The notes below the pieces were generated by a model. That model did not search any database. It saw only the letters and a program-made list of their open reading frames with translations, and was not told where the DNA came from. This document shows positions 54,160-62,265 of a DNA stretch of 64,000 nucleotides, one piece after another. Origin of the DNA: Glandiceps talaboti (Eukaryota > Hemichordata > Enteropneusta > Spengelidae). Within the stretch, counting starts at the first letter, position 1; the number at the start of each line of letters is the position of its first letter. The position numbers and the translations under genes were made by a program. The stretch lies in NCBI RefSeq assembly GCF_964340395.1, contig NC_135568.1:15092276-15156275 (forward strand), read 5' to 3'.

Positions 54160-54195
<36 letters not shown>

Positions 54196-57100
54196 TGGGG
54201 GGGGGTAGGGGTGATCATGCTCTAGAATTAAGTGATGGGGGGTAGCCTGTTTTTGGTTTTACAGATGGGGGGGGGGGGAGGGGTCAGTGAATTTTTGTCG
54301 GCCCGATTTAAGAGCTCCCATAATCTACAGATTGAAATTGGAAGACATAAAAGACCAAAAATAGATATAAAATCAGATTATGTAACATCTGTAATATGAT
54401 AGAAGATGAAATACACTTCATCACAATGTGCAACTTTTCATTGGAATGTAATACAATGTATTCTTATTCTTGTTATTTTTATATCACTTAGGGACAAACA
54501 TAGGACTGGTAAACTTAGCTATAAAGGAAGTAACAACAGAGAGTGGTACTGTTATTGAGGGTATACTCCCTGATGTGTTAGGGGATGGTGATGAAAGTAC
54601 ATGTTATCACCTGAAAACTGACAGTACTGGTACTCTCCCTTTGTTGAAAGTAGATCTGGGGGATGAAAAAAGATCAGTTCATCGTATCAGTAGTGTTGTC
54701 ATCAAAAACAGATGGGACTTCACTGGACAAGGTTAGTATGAAACTGTACTATCTTGTCTAATTTATTAGAATCATGTACATGGCTAAAGTATTCAGAAAA
54801 TTTTCTTCTACTTTGGATATGTAAGGGTGTTAAATTTTGACAAGTGTGAAGTACTAGATCAAGCACAGAGCCTCAATAGGCCCTGTGTATAAATTACAAT
54901 GCAAGAAAATATGTTACATCTTACAGATCCTTACGGACTGATTCGACCATAACATTCTGCGCCATGTCAAAAGAGATGAAGTACTATAGATGTACGGTAA
55001 CACTTTTCTCGTACATGGCCTAGATCCGATACTTTGGACCCATACTTTCCACATTTAGCACCCCTTACAGGGAAAATGGAGTTTCAGTCATGGGACGTGA
55101 TTCTTTTCATAAACATAGAATACATTTAAACTCCACACTAACAATAACAGACACCACACGGCTGGATGCTTTTTGCAAATCACATCAAAAAGTAATAAGC
55201 ATTAATTGCTACATTTTTGTATTCTTGTACAGTCCAGTATCAACAGGCTTCTGCAAAAATGATTCCAAAGGGACTTTATGATATTAATGGCTTCAATTGT
55301 TTACTTTCCTACAGATAATCTGCATGATCACTTGAGTGCATCTACATCTCAATCAACTATGCACAGCACCTATAGTTATTTATTTTGCATTTGAAGTTGT
55401 CTGAGCATGTGTGATAAATGGTACGTTGCATTAGAGAAACACCACTACAACTTAATTTTCTCTGCAAATACATGTACCTGAAGGCTCTGCTTCCAGCAAT
55501 TTATGGCCACTGTCTGTAATCAAAATCAAGCAAACACAGTTTTGTTTATTGATATATAAACTCAAGAATTTTCAGATGCTTTGCCCATGGTAACCTTGAC
55601 CTTCAGCCTCAGTGGATTTCAACTAAATCCACCAGCCCAAAGCTCTTGGCTAGGGTATGCATAGGCAGACATAACTAAAAAAAATATAATAAAACTTAAA
55701 ATTAGGAAGATTTGCATGGGGAATACAGAAAACAATGATCAAGAATATTTAATTTTCCATTTAAAAATTGCCTTCAAAGAGTGTGTTGACTTGAAAGAAT
55801 CATGTGGTAAATCATCAAAAGAATGGTGACTATATAGGCCCAAAAAGTATAATTGTTCATCGCCTCTTTAAAAGAATATTGACGCCCATAGCAACAGCCA
55901 AATGATAGCATATATCGTCAAGATAGCAACATGGTTGGATAGGCAACTGGATAGTTATTCAGCAAATGAACACCTATTGTTAGCACGGACTACCATATGG
56001 ATAAACATTTTTAAAAACTGTACAGTTGTGCTACAACCACATGGTGCTCAGGCTCATTTAGTTCTGTTAACAAATATAAACAAAACAAAATAAACATACA
56101 AGTAAACAAACAAACAAAAACAAACAAATAAATAAACAAGTAAACAAACAAACAAACAAACAAACAAAATAAACTGACAAATGAGTAGATACATACATGA
56201 GTAAATGACAACAAACCAACGAACAACCAAACACTGTTCATTTAGCTGTCAATTTCGCCGGTAAAAATGTGAGTTCTAAGCATATTTGTTCTAGCGAGGT
56301 GGATTTTTGACTGATCTAAAGTCAATTTATGGCATATTTTTCAGGATATGAAAATTATAATCGTACTCATAGTACTTGATCAGTCTCAACCCTTGTCGGT
56401 TATTTCCATATGTGACCATTTCGGGGGGGGGGGGCAGTGTTTGGGTGTTCATTGGTATGTTGTCGTTTACTCATGTATGTATCTATTCATTTGTCAGTTT
56501 ATTTTGTTTGTTTGTTTGTTTTTTTACTTATTTATTTATTTATTTGTTTGTTTTTGTTTGTTTGTTTACTTGTATGTTTATTTTGTTTTGTTTATATTTG
56601 TAAACAGAACTAAATGAGCCTGAGCACCCTGTTCTACATCGCCATTGGTTGTATTTTTTCTTTCTAACACGATGATTCCTAGTCTCCTTGTGGAAAATCT
56701 GGGGTTTTTTTATAGCAAAACCAAATGAGCAGTTTCCCCATGTTGATGTTTATGTAGGAATGTATCACATTCAGAAACACCAGTAATAGCTACCCGATAA
56801 CATTTATACTACCAAGTAGACAAAAAGAAAATCTTCCACATAACACTTCATTTTTTTATTTACAGTCACGTGTTCTAATAGTTCCCAATTTTTTTATTGT
56901 CGTTCAACACACATATAGCAATGTTATGTTCTTTCATCGATGTGAATAAACTTCATACAAAACTTCATATATATATATCAAAATAACTGATTCTTTATCT
57001 TTGGACAGATTGTGGGCTTGAGGTGCCGCAATTCAAGATAAAGAGTGGCCATGATACTGGGCCTGCTTGGTATGATACCATTGGTACCACACCAGAGCAA

Positions 57101-60100
57101 TGCTGTAGTAATTGTAGAGACAACCCAGATTGTAAATCATGGACAGTTGACATGAATCCTACTTGTTGGCAATCCTACACAACATTAATGACCTATGATG
57201 AATACACTATTCCAATACGTTTCCCTTATGGTAAGTACACATCTAGTCATTACCATAATATATACTGATAAGATAAAGATTAAATACAGTGAATTTCAAC
57301 TTTGATATGTAATTATCCAATCATTTACATCATTAGATACAGAATAGTAGAGTTTTCAATAACTTTTAGTTTTCATTTTTTATGTCTGTCACTTGTTGAC
57401 ATGGATACTATAAATCTTCAATCTAACACTAGTATTCACAAAACAAAGTGTGCATAAGGCGGCCATTTTTATGTCTGTCACTTTTGGACATGGATACTAT
57501 AAATCTTCAATCTAACACTAGTACTTGCAAAAAAAAGTGCGCATAAGGCGGCCATTTTTTATCTCTGATGTGTCTCATGCCCTGACTGACCCTATATTAC
57601 TTTGATTTGATAAAATGATTGTAAACAAAATATTAACCAGAAATTTTTTTTTAGTAAAATCAATTAAAATCAATTATTTATTAATTATTGAATTGTTAAC
57701 CAGAAAAAAATGTGATGTCATTGAAGTAAGATGGCAATATAACAAGTTCATATATAGGCGACAGTTATCATCTATCTTTGTAATTTTAGCCCAGTAACAA
57801 AACAAATGGACATTGTTTTGACTTGACTAATCTTGTCATTTCTTGGGTATCCACACTATTATAAGTATGAGTATAAATTGAAAGTATCACAAACAAGTTC
57901 ACATATAGTTACTTTGTCTTTTTTCTTTTCCCTCACTTTAACCGACCAAACAACTGATCACATTAGGGTGTTATGTATAATGAGAAATACAATGAAAAGG
58001 GTTGCCTTGGCAATGTTGACCAGTCTGAAACCATTGTCAGATATTTACCATATCTGTACATAATACATGTCTAGTAGTTTACAATTGTCTGTTAAACAAT
58101 TCAAGTTATTCACTCTAGTACACTATGATCAGGGGTCGAAATAATGAAAAAATTTCGCTTGTCCACTGGGCAAGTAGAAAACAAAAAGTACTTGCCCAAA
58201 TCAAAAAGTGCTTGCCCATTCCAAATAGTGGGGTATGTTTGTGTGGCTTACAAATGCACTGTTGTGATTGATTGGGCTTTCTTTTGTTTATTATCAAAAA
58301 ATGTCACTTTGAAAGTTTCTGTGGGTACTGAAAAGTTCTCTCCACAATAAACAGGTGTCCTAAATAATATTAATTTCCATGGCCTAATTAATATTCTTAC
58401 TATAGCATAGCATACAATTTTTTGTTCACTTGTAAAAAGTAGTTGTTAAAATAATGTTTTCAACACTTTCATAAGCTATCAATATAAAAATTAACATTTA
58501 TTTCAACACTGATGTAAAATCTTTCGAAGTATTTCCTTTTCCACATGTCAATATATTTTCTTTCCTTCCTCATCCACACCAACTATTTTTCTCCCAGTAT
58601 GATTTGTTTATATTTTCCTAGTAGTATTTTCAAATAAAATGACTGTTGTAAAATTTGCAGTTGATTCAAACACCCAAAACCTGAAAAATCATGCTGTAAT
58701 TTACTGTTGATGAACAATATTCAATGAGTCACTGGTCATTCCAGGTATGTTTTCTTGATAGAGTAAACAAAGTACATTGAGGACAGCTGGGTCCGTGTAT
58801 ATACCGTCCATTTGTTTTTCGTTTGTCTATTGCAAACAAGAAAAACGAAAAACCAGTGACTGCTTCGTTTTTCGTTTTTCGTTTTCTCAATCGGAAAACG
58901 AAAAACGAAATACAATTTGTTTTTCGTTTTTCGTGTCATCGATCTGAAAACAACAAGGAAAACTAATTGTTTTTCCATTGCCGTTTCGAATTATGATAAT
59001 AAAAAAACGGTAAACAAACCCTGTTCCTTTTTTCGTTTTTCATTTAACACAATTAATCATTGAAAACGAAAAACCTACCCGTGTTCAGTTTTCATTTTTC
59101 GCTTTGATGGTGAGAAAAGGAATCAAGAAAAACGACTCATTCTCTATCACCGTATACTCAATCGATAGTAAGCTTAAACAAACTGTCTGTGTCCGTTTTT
59201 CGTTTTTCGTTTTTCGTTTTATAGTCGGAACAAAAGAAAACGAAAGGCGCCATCTGTGTTCATTTTCCAATTCATAAATCAAAACCTGCTTTTCTTTTGT
59301 CTTTATTTGAATACTCGTGATATTGCAAATCTTGCCCCCCCCCCCCGGCTTGACCCACACGTTAGTACGGTAGAGCACCTCATAGTAAATGAGGGGAGAA
59401 CGCATTTGCAAGTGGCATAAAAGCACAACATGGAGATATTAAAGGCTTTTCAGAAAGAAGCGTGAGGAGACTGTGTGCAGTCTATCACATCAAACCGGCG
59501 GTAGAGCTAGAGTCCAGTGACAGACAGCTCGATGATGATGTTCAGGGTGCCATTGAATAGGAGAGTAGCGAATAATATGTTATAGTTCATGTACACGCAT
59601 ACACACGTGGTTATTATGTTTCTGACCAATGATCACGTATTTTAGTGGAGGACCGGCCAGACCACACAGTTGAAATTTTAGGTGTTCATTCAACTTTCAG
59701 TGGACCCCGGCCGGCCCCGGGTGCGGACCATAGATACATTTCATTAGCTACAATGTTACACAACGATATGCAAATTTCCCAGTCAATCCATGGAGCGCGC
59801 GGGCGGGGCCGGGGTCATGAACGACCTACTGCACCGGCTATATAATATTTAGAAACGTAGGGAAAACCAGCGCACATGTAATGCCTAATGGTCATACCAT
59901 ACTGTATACGGTCCAAATTGGTTTATACCTTTGATTTTATGCTAAATTTTCAAAAAGCTGAATGTGTGACACTATCATTCATATTCTTTATCAGTGTTGT
60001 CACTTTTTACACATATAGGTAGCGAGCGCATGATAGACATTTACTTATTACGTGTATGATCTGTTGATTCTACCATGTCATAAAAAGGAGATAAAGGGCC

Positions 60101-61802
60101 TAGGAAAACAGTACAGGTTTTGATTTATCGTTATATGATCGACAGAACGAGTAATAGAATATGAACACAGATGGCGCCTTTCGTTTTCTTTTGTTCCGAC
60201 TATAAAACGGAAAACGAAAAACGAAAAACGGACACAGACAGTTTGTTTACTATCGATTGAGTATACGATGATAGAGAATGAGTAGTTTTTCTTGATTCCT
60301 TTTCTCACCATCAAAGCGAAAAATGAAAACTGAACACGGGTAGGTTTTTCGTTTTCATTGATTAATTGTGTTAAATGAAAAACGAAAAAGGAACAGGGTT
60401 TGTTTACCGTTTTTTTATTATCATAATTCGAAACGGCAATGGAAAAAACAATTAGTTTTCCTTGTTCTGTTTTCCGATCGATGACACGAAAAACGAAAAA
60501 CAAATTGCATTTCGTTTTTCGTTTTCCGATTGAGAAAACGAAAAACGAAAAACGAAGCAGTCACTGGTTTTTCGTTTTTCTTGTTTGCAAGAGACAAACG
60601 AAAAACAAATGGACGGTATATACACGGACCCAGCTGGTCCAGATTGTTTTGAAAAGTGATCAGTCAAGAAAGACGTCTTCTCAATATTGCTACAATGTTA
60701 TAATTTTCCAGACTTGTTGGCACCATGGTTATACAATGTATCCAAAATCCTATCCAACATATATGTGCAGTGTCTGATAAGTACAGCATGAACACAGGCA
60801 AAAATATCCCTGATCAATAATCATAAGAAATTCTCCTTGCCCCTTGGGACAAGTACTTTTCAAAACAACTTGCCCAAGCCTTGAAATCACTTGCCCAGGG
60901 CAAGTAAAAAGCCATTATTTCGACCCCTGATGATGAAGATACTCTGGGATAAGGGGGTCTTCAGAAAGGAGGGGGGAATCAAGTGCGGTCTGTGGCATAA
61001 CATATGACTCTCCCCTAACCTGTTAAGCTAAAAAATGACCCACCCTCAATTATCTTTCTCTAAAATATGACCCTCCCCAGTAAATGTTCAAATATTTCAA
61101 TGCAAATAAAAACACTTTTAATATGCCACTTTTAATGGCATATTTGTTACTGCTCAAGATTAGTCGTCAGGAGGTCGTCCCTCTAGAGACTTTTTTTTGT
61201 ATGTAGTAAGATCCCACCACATTTTTAAAGGCATTTGTTGTTTCCCACTATTACCACCACAGTGAGTTTGTGTTTGTATAAATCAATGCCTGTGTTTGCA
61301 TCTAATTGCCTGAGCTGAAGGCCAGAACTCCCAAAGAATAAATGAGTGCACAACTGACAACCTCATGACTGAGGTCAACATCTCCAGTCCACCACATTAT
61401 CCCCAATATCTTTATTTGATGTGAGAGCCTCTCTTCTCCTCACACCACAACATAACAGTAAATTCATTGCATTTCACTGATATGTTATGATATTACTTTA
61501 CAATGTGGCAGTGGCAAGATGTGGTAGCGTGAGGATTTGGAACTGGTGGCAGCGGTGGGATCATGCCAAAATCACAATATAATCCAAACTTAGATAAACA
61601 AAATGAGTTAAAGTAAAATATCACCCTCCCCTGACTTCAGATTTCTAAAATTAGAATATGGCCGTCCCTGAGGACCAATTAGTAAAGAGTGACCCACTCT
61701 CTAATTCACCCGCCCTCCCCCGAAGAATTACTGAGGGCTCTCTAACAGAACTTGATATGATAAGAATTTAAATAACACCCAGTCCCCCCAACCCCCCCCC
61801 CC

Positions 61803-61838
<36 letters not shown>

Positions 61839-62265
61839 GTGTGTTTATTGTTGATATTTAGTAGAAATGAGTTCAAATGTAAGAACCTTTAAAATACCAA
61901 GTGTAAAATACCACATGATGATTACCATGTATAGCAAAGTGTACATGCTGTTACGTTGGCGTTTGTGGAGATGCGTTTGAATCAATCAGTTTTCCAGTTT
62001 AAGGTAACCACATCAAAATCAGTCTAATTTCTCTTTCCAGATGATGGTGGCTGGACTTCAATATTCATGTATGGTGCAATTATACGTGCTGGGTACTCAT
62101 CAGACATCAGTTCTAATCCAGTCTGTGGGGAAGAAGTTGCTTTAGACAAGACTACTAATAGTGACCTTGAGTTCCCATGCAATGATAGATTTGGACGATA
62201 CATCAGTGTTGAACAGAGTGGTACATACAGTCAGTTGAGGGCCTGTGAAGTCGAAGTGTATGCAG
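42453..62265 (+). CDS. Secreted F-type lectin gene with inserted PAN domain, 3' end outside window
   Basis: Four exons, all joined in phase 1, encode a signal peptide, the N-terminal half of an F-type lectin (fucolectin, F5/8C-like) domain, a PAN/apple domain and the C-terminal half of the lectin domain. F-type lectins bind fucose-rich glycans and serve in innate recognition; PAN domains bind protein or carbohydrate. The junction signal-to-lectin reads VVPTE-GTNIGLVNLA, as usual for secreted fucolectins. The lectin halves are complementary, so the PAN exon sits inside one domain, or is skipped to give a continuous lectin. No stop codon is seen; the last exon leaves in phase 1, so more exons lie to the right. 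An upstream short exon could not be excluded. Fucose-motif residues are partly missing: RWD is present but the later basic residue is not. Confidence 0.82.
42571..43735. repeat. Duplicated segment D, copy 1
   Basis: TGCATATATGAGTGCAGCGT opens a 1.16-kb stretch repeated at 46300-47510 with very few changes, down to ATAAATTTGGTATGGCTTTG at the end. Reading frames on the minus strand (42973-43248) are shared by both copies but have no coding signature. Confidence 0.9.
44175..44515. repeat. Duplicated segment D, diverged partial copy
   Basis: GTGTAAATTACCTGTAAAGG, TCATCTTTGCTCTGTGTAGG and GTCTTCTATCATGGTTGTAA correspond to parts of segment D, with more change than the two main copies, so this duplication is older. 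Confidence 0.7.
44639..46260. repeat. Duplicated segment E, copy 1
   Basis: The stretch starting TTACCCAACAATGACAAGCG and ending CTCTCAGCAAAGTGAGTCAT matches 47523-49600 almost base for base, but lacks about 440 bases at 45183 that are present in copy 2 (48075-48515). Part of it (44750-45080) resembles MITE family A in the interior. Confidence 0.9.
46295..47513. repeat. Duplicated segment D, copy 2
   Basis: Near-identical to 42571-43735, with an extra 30-base piece (CCACCAATATGTGAACGGAC region at 46777) and single-base changes. Confidence 0.9.
47523..49600. repeat. Duplicated segment E, copy 2 (longer)
   Basis: Near-identical to 44639-46260 but with the extra 48075-48515 stretch. D and E together form a tandem duplication of about 3.3 kb inside the first intron of the lectin gene. 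Confidence 0.9.
49601..50780. other. Intron sequence with MITE family B remnant
   Basis: A fragment at about 50440-50545 (CTCAAAGTGTAGCATGTGCA, then GTGGTTGTATCATACAGAG) is one arm of MITE family B. A frame from 49543 to 49929 is open but has no recognisable domain or splice support. Confidence 0.5.
50781..51548. repeat. Duplicated segment C, copy 2
   Basis: Matches 41463-42350 in order: TTTG run, C/A run, GAAAGTGAACAAGACACGAC, CTCAAGATGCGCCTGTG, C-run, then GCCATGGTGATCAGTCAACG. More diverged than D and E. Confidence 0.85.
51583..51665. repeat. (GATC)n/(GATT)n microsatellite
   Basis: Five GATC units are followed by imperfect GATT units. Confidence 0.9.
52010..52575. repeat. Duplicated segment E, partial diverged copy 3
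   Basis: TTACCCAAAATGACAAGGG, GGCGGTGAACATTGGGAAGT, ACCATAGTATGTGTACAGCT and CACAAACTGGAGACATGTAA match segment E in order with many changes. Confidence 0.8.
52620..52790. mobile_element. Possible solo end of a Harbinger-like element
   Basis: Reading the minus strand from 52782, GGGACCGGTCAGTTTCTTCG is similar to the end of the element at 26909, and the outer flank is TAA. The stretch inside has C-runs and a (CCA)n. I cannot find the opposite end. Confidence 0.4.
53476..53608. repeat. (TTTTG)n/(TTTTA)n microsatellite
   Basis: Pentamer blocks of TTTTG, TTTTA and again TTTTG, with no coding meaning for the phenylalanine-rich frames. Confidence 0.95.
54162..54194. repeat. (TA)n microsatellite
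   Basis: A short TA run, followed by two G-runs at 54197-54205 and 54267-54279. Confidence 0.9.
54492..54731 (+). CDS. Lectin gene exon 2: N-terminal half of F-type lectin domain
   Basis: This 240-nt exon is phase 1-1, between ATCACTTAG and GTTAGT. It reads GTNIGLVNLAIKEVTTESGT, GDGDESTCYHLKTDSTGTLP, then LLKVDLGDEKRSVHRISSVV and IKNRWDFTGQ. Known fucolectins have N.A..k....s.....a..avDg......s..Ht......w.kVDLg....v..v.i.NR.DccgeR; the VDLG and NRWD signatures are here. The usual CC after NR.D is replaced by FT. Confidence 0.85.
54732..56023. other. Lectin intron, nothing recognised
   Basis: AT-rich intron sequence with no supported exon or complete element. Confidence 0.5.
56024..56640. 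mobile_element. Foldback element with arms of about 205 bp
   Basis: The left arm 56026-56238 (from CATGGTGCTCAGGCTCATTT through AAAC runs to AACCAAACACTG) is the reverse complement of the right arm 56433-56640 (CAGTGTTTGGGTGTTC to AAATGAGCCTGAGCACC). The loop is about 195 bases. The arms translate to the same FCLFVCL-type peptide on opposite strands, which is an effect of the inversion. Confidence 0.85.
57009..57230 (+). CDS. Lectin gene exon 3: PAN/apple domain
   Basis: This 222-nt exon is phase 1-1, between TGGACAG and GTAAGT. It encodes (D)CGLEVPQFKIKSGHDTG, GTTPEQCCSNCRDNPDCKSW and TVDMNPTCWQSYTT. The TPEqCC..C...p.CksWt......CW pattern is that of PAN/apple domains, with six cysteines. 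Being symmetrical, the exon can be inserted or skipped without a frame change. Confidence 0.85.
57378..57562. repeat. Direct duplication of about 93 bp
   Basis: TTTATGTCTGTCACTTGTTG...AAATCTTCAATCTAACACTAG...GCATAAGGCGGCCATTT is repeated at once from 57469 with few differences, in the intron after the PAN exon. Confidence 0.9.
57563..58124. other. Lectin intron, nothing recognised
   Basis: AT-rich, without a supported exon or element. Confidence 0.5.
59411..59560 (+). pseudogene. Coding-like fragment in the core of the nested element
   Basis: One frame reads FASGIKAQHGDIKGFSERSV and RRLCAVYHIKPAVELESSDR, ending at TAG 59558-59560. GFSeRSvRRlC is a phrase known to me from uncharacterised integrase-like proteins in animals, so this may be a captured piece of such a gene. 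Identity is a guess. Confidence 0.35.
59768..59850 (+). promoter_or_regulatory. Promoter-like cluster: octamer, GC box, TATA
   Basis: ATGCAAAT (59768-59775), GGGCGGGGCC (59801-59810) and TATATAA (59839-59845) follow in the order and spacing of a pol II promoter, in an otherwise GC-rich island within the transposon core. No gene follows directly. Confidence 0.35.
60935..62040. other. Lectin intron with GACCCTCCCC-type repeat and (CA)n
   Basis: Phrases such as TATGACTCTCCCC, ATGACCCACCCTC, ATGACCCTCCCC and GTGACCCACTC recur from 60995 to 61735, suggesting an old dispersed repeat. C-run and (CA)n lie at 61787-61836. Confidence 0.5.
62041..62265 (+). CDS. Lectin gene exon 4: C-terminal half of F-type lectin domain
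   Basis: This 225-nt exon is phase 1-1, between TTTCCAG and GTAAAT. It encodes GAIIRAGYSSDISSNPVCGE, NSDLEFPCNDRFGRYISVEQ and YSQLRACEVEVYAG. The .a.vraG.......NpvCG......i...C....GRYvsv......L..CEVEVy pattern is exactly the second half of the fucolectin domain, the part that should directly follow NR.DccGeR. Confidence 0.88.

Larger units (their letters stand above)
58781..60640. mobile_element. Nested foldback element with about 500-bp arms rich in TTTTCG
   Basis: The left arm starts GGACAGCTGGGTCCGTGTAT and runs to about 59285. The right arm, from about 60105 to 60640, is its reverse complement, ending TACACGGACCCAGCTGGTCC. Inside the arms the motif TTTTTCGTTTTTCG and its complement recur many times. 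The long open frames here (for example 60078-60503 minus) are by-products of this repeat. The unique core is 59290-60100. Confidence 0.88.
58130..60929. mobile_element. hAT-like non-autonomous transposon, 2.8 kb, with 5-bp target duplication
   Basis: The ends CAGGGGTCGAAATAATG and CATTATTTCGACCCCTG are perfect inverted repeats. The subterminal parts carry repeated CTTGCCCA / TGGGCAAG motifs in opposite orientation. Both flanks are ATGAT (58125-58129, 60930-60934). CAGGG(G)TCGAAAT with CTTGCCC motifs is the style of hAT elements, and a 5-bp duplication would suit the hAT5 group. No transposase is seen; a second foldback element (58781-60640) fills most of the interior. Confidence 0.85.

Noticed and set aside
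58736-60777. Open frames of 80-140 codons in the TTTTTCG arms
   Set aside because: Both arms give related peptides only because they are inverted copies of a simple motif; no conserved protein signature.
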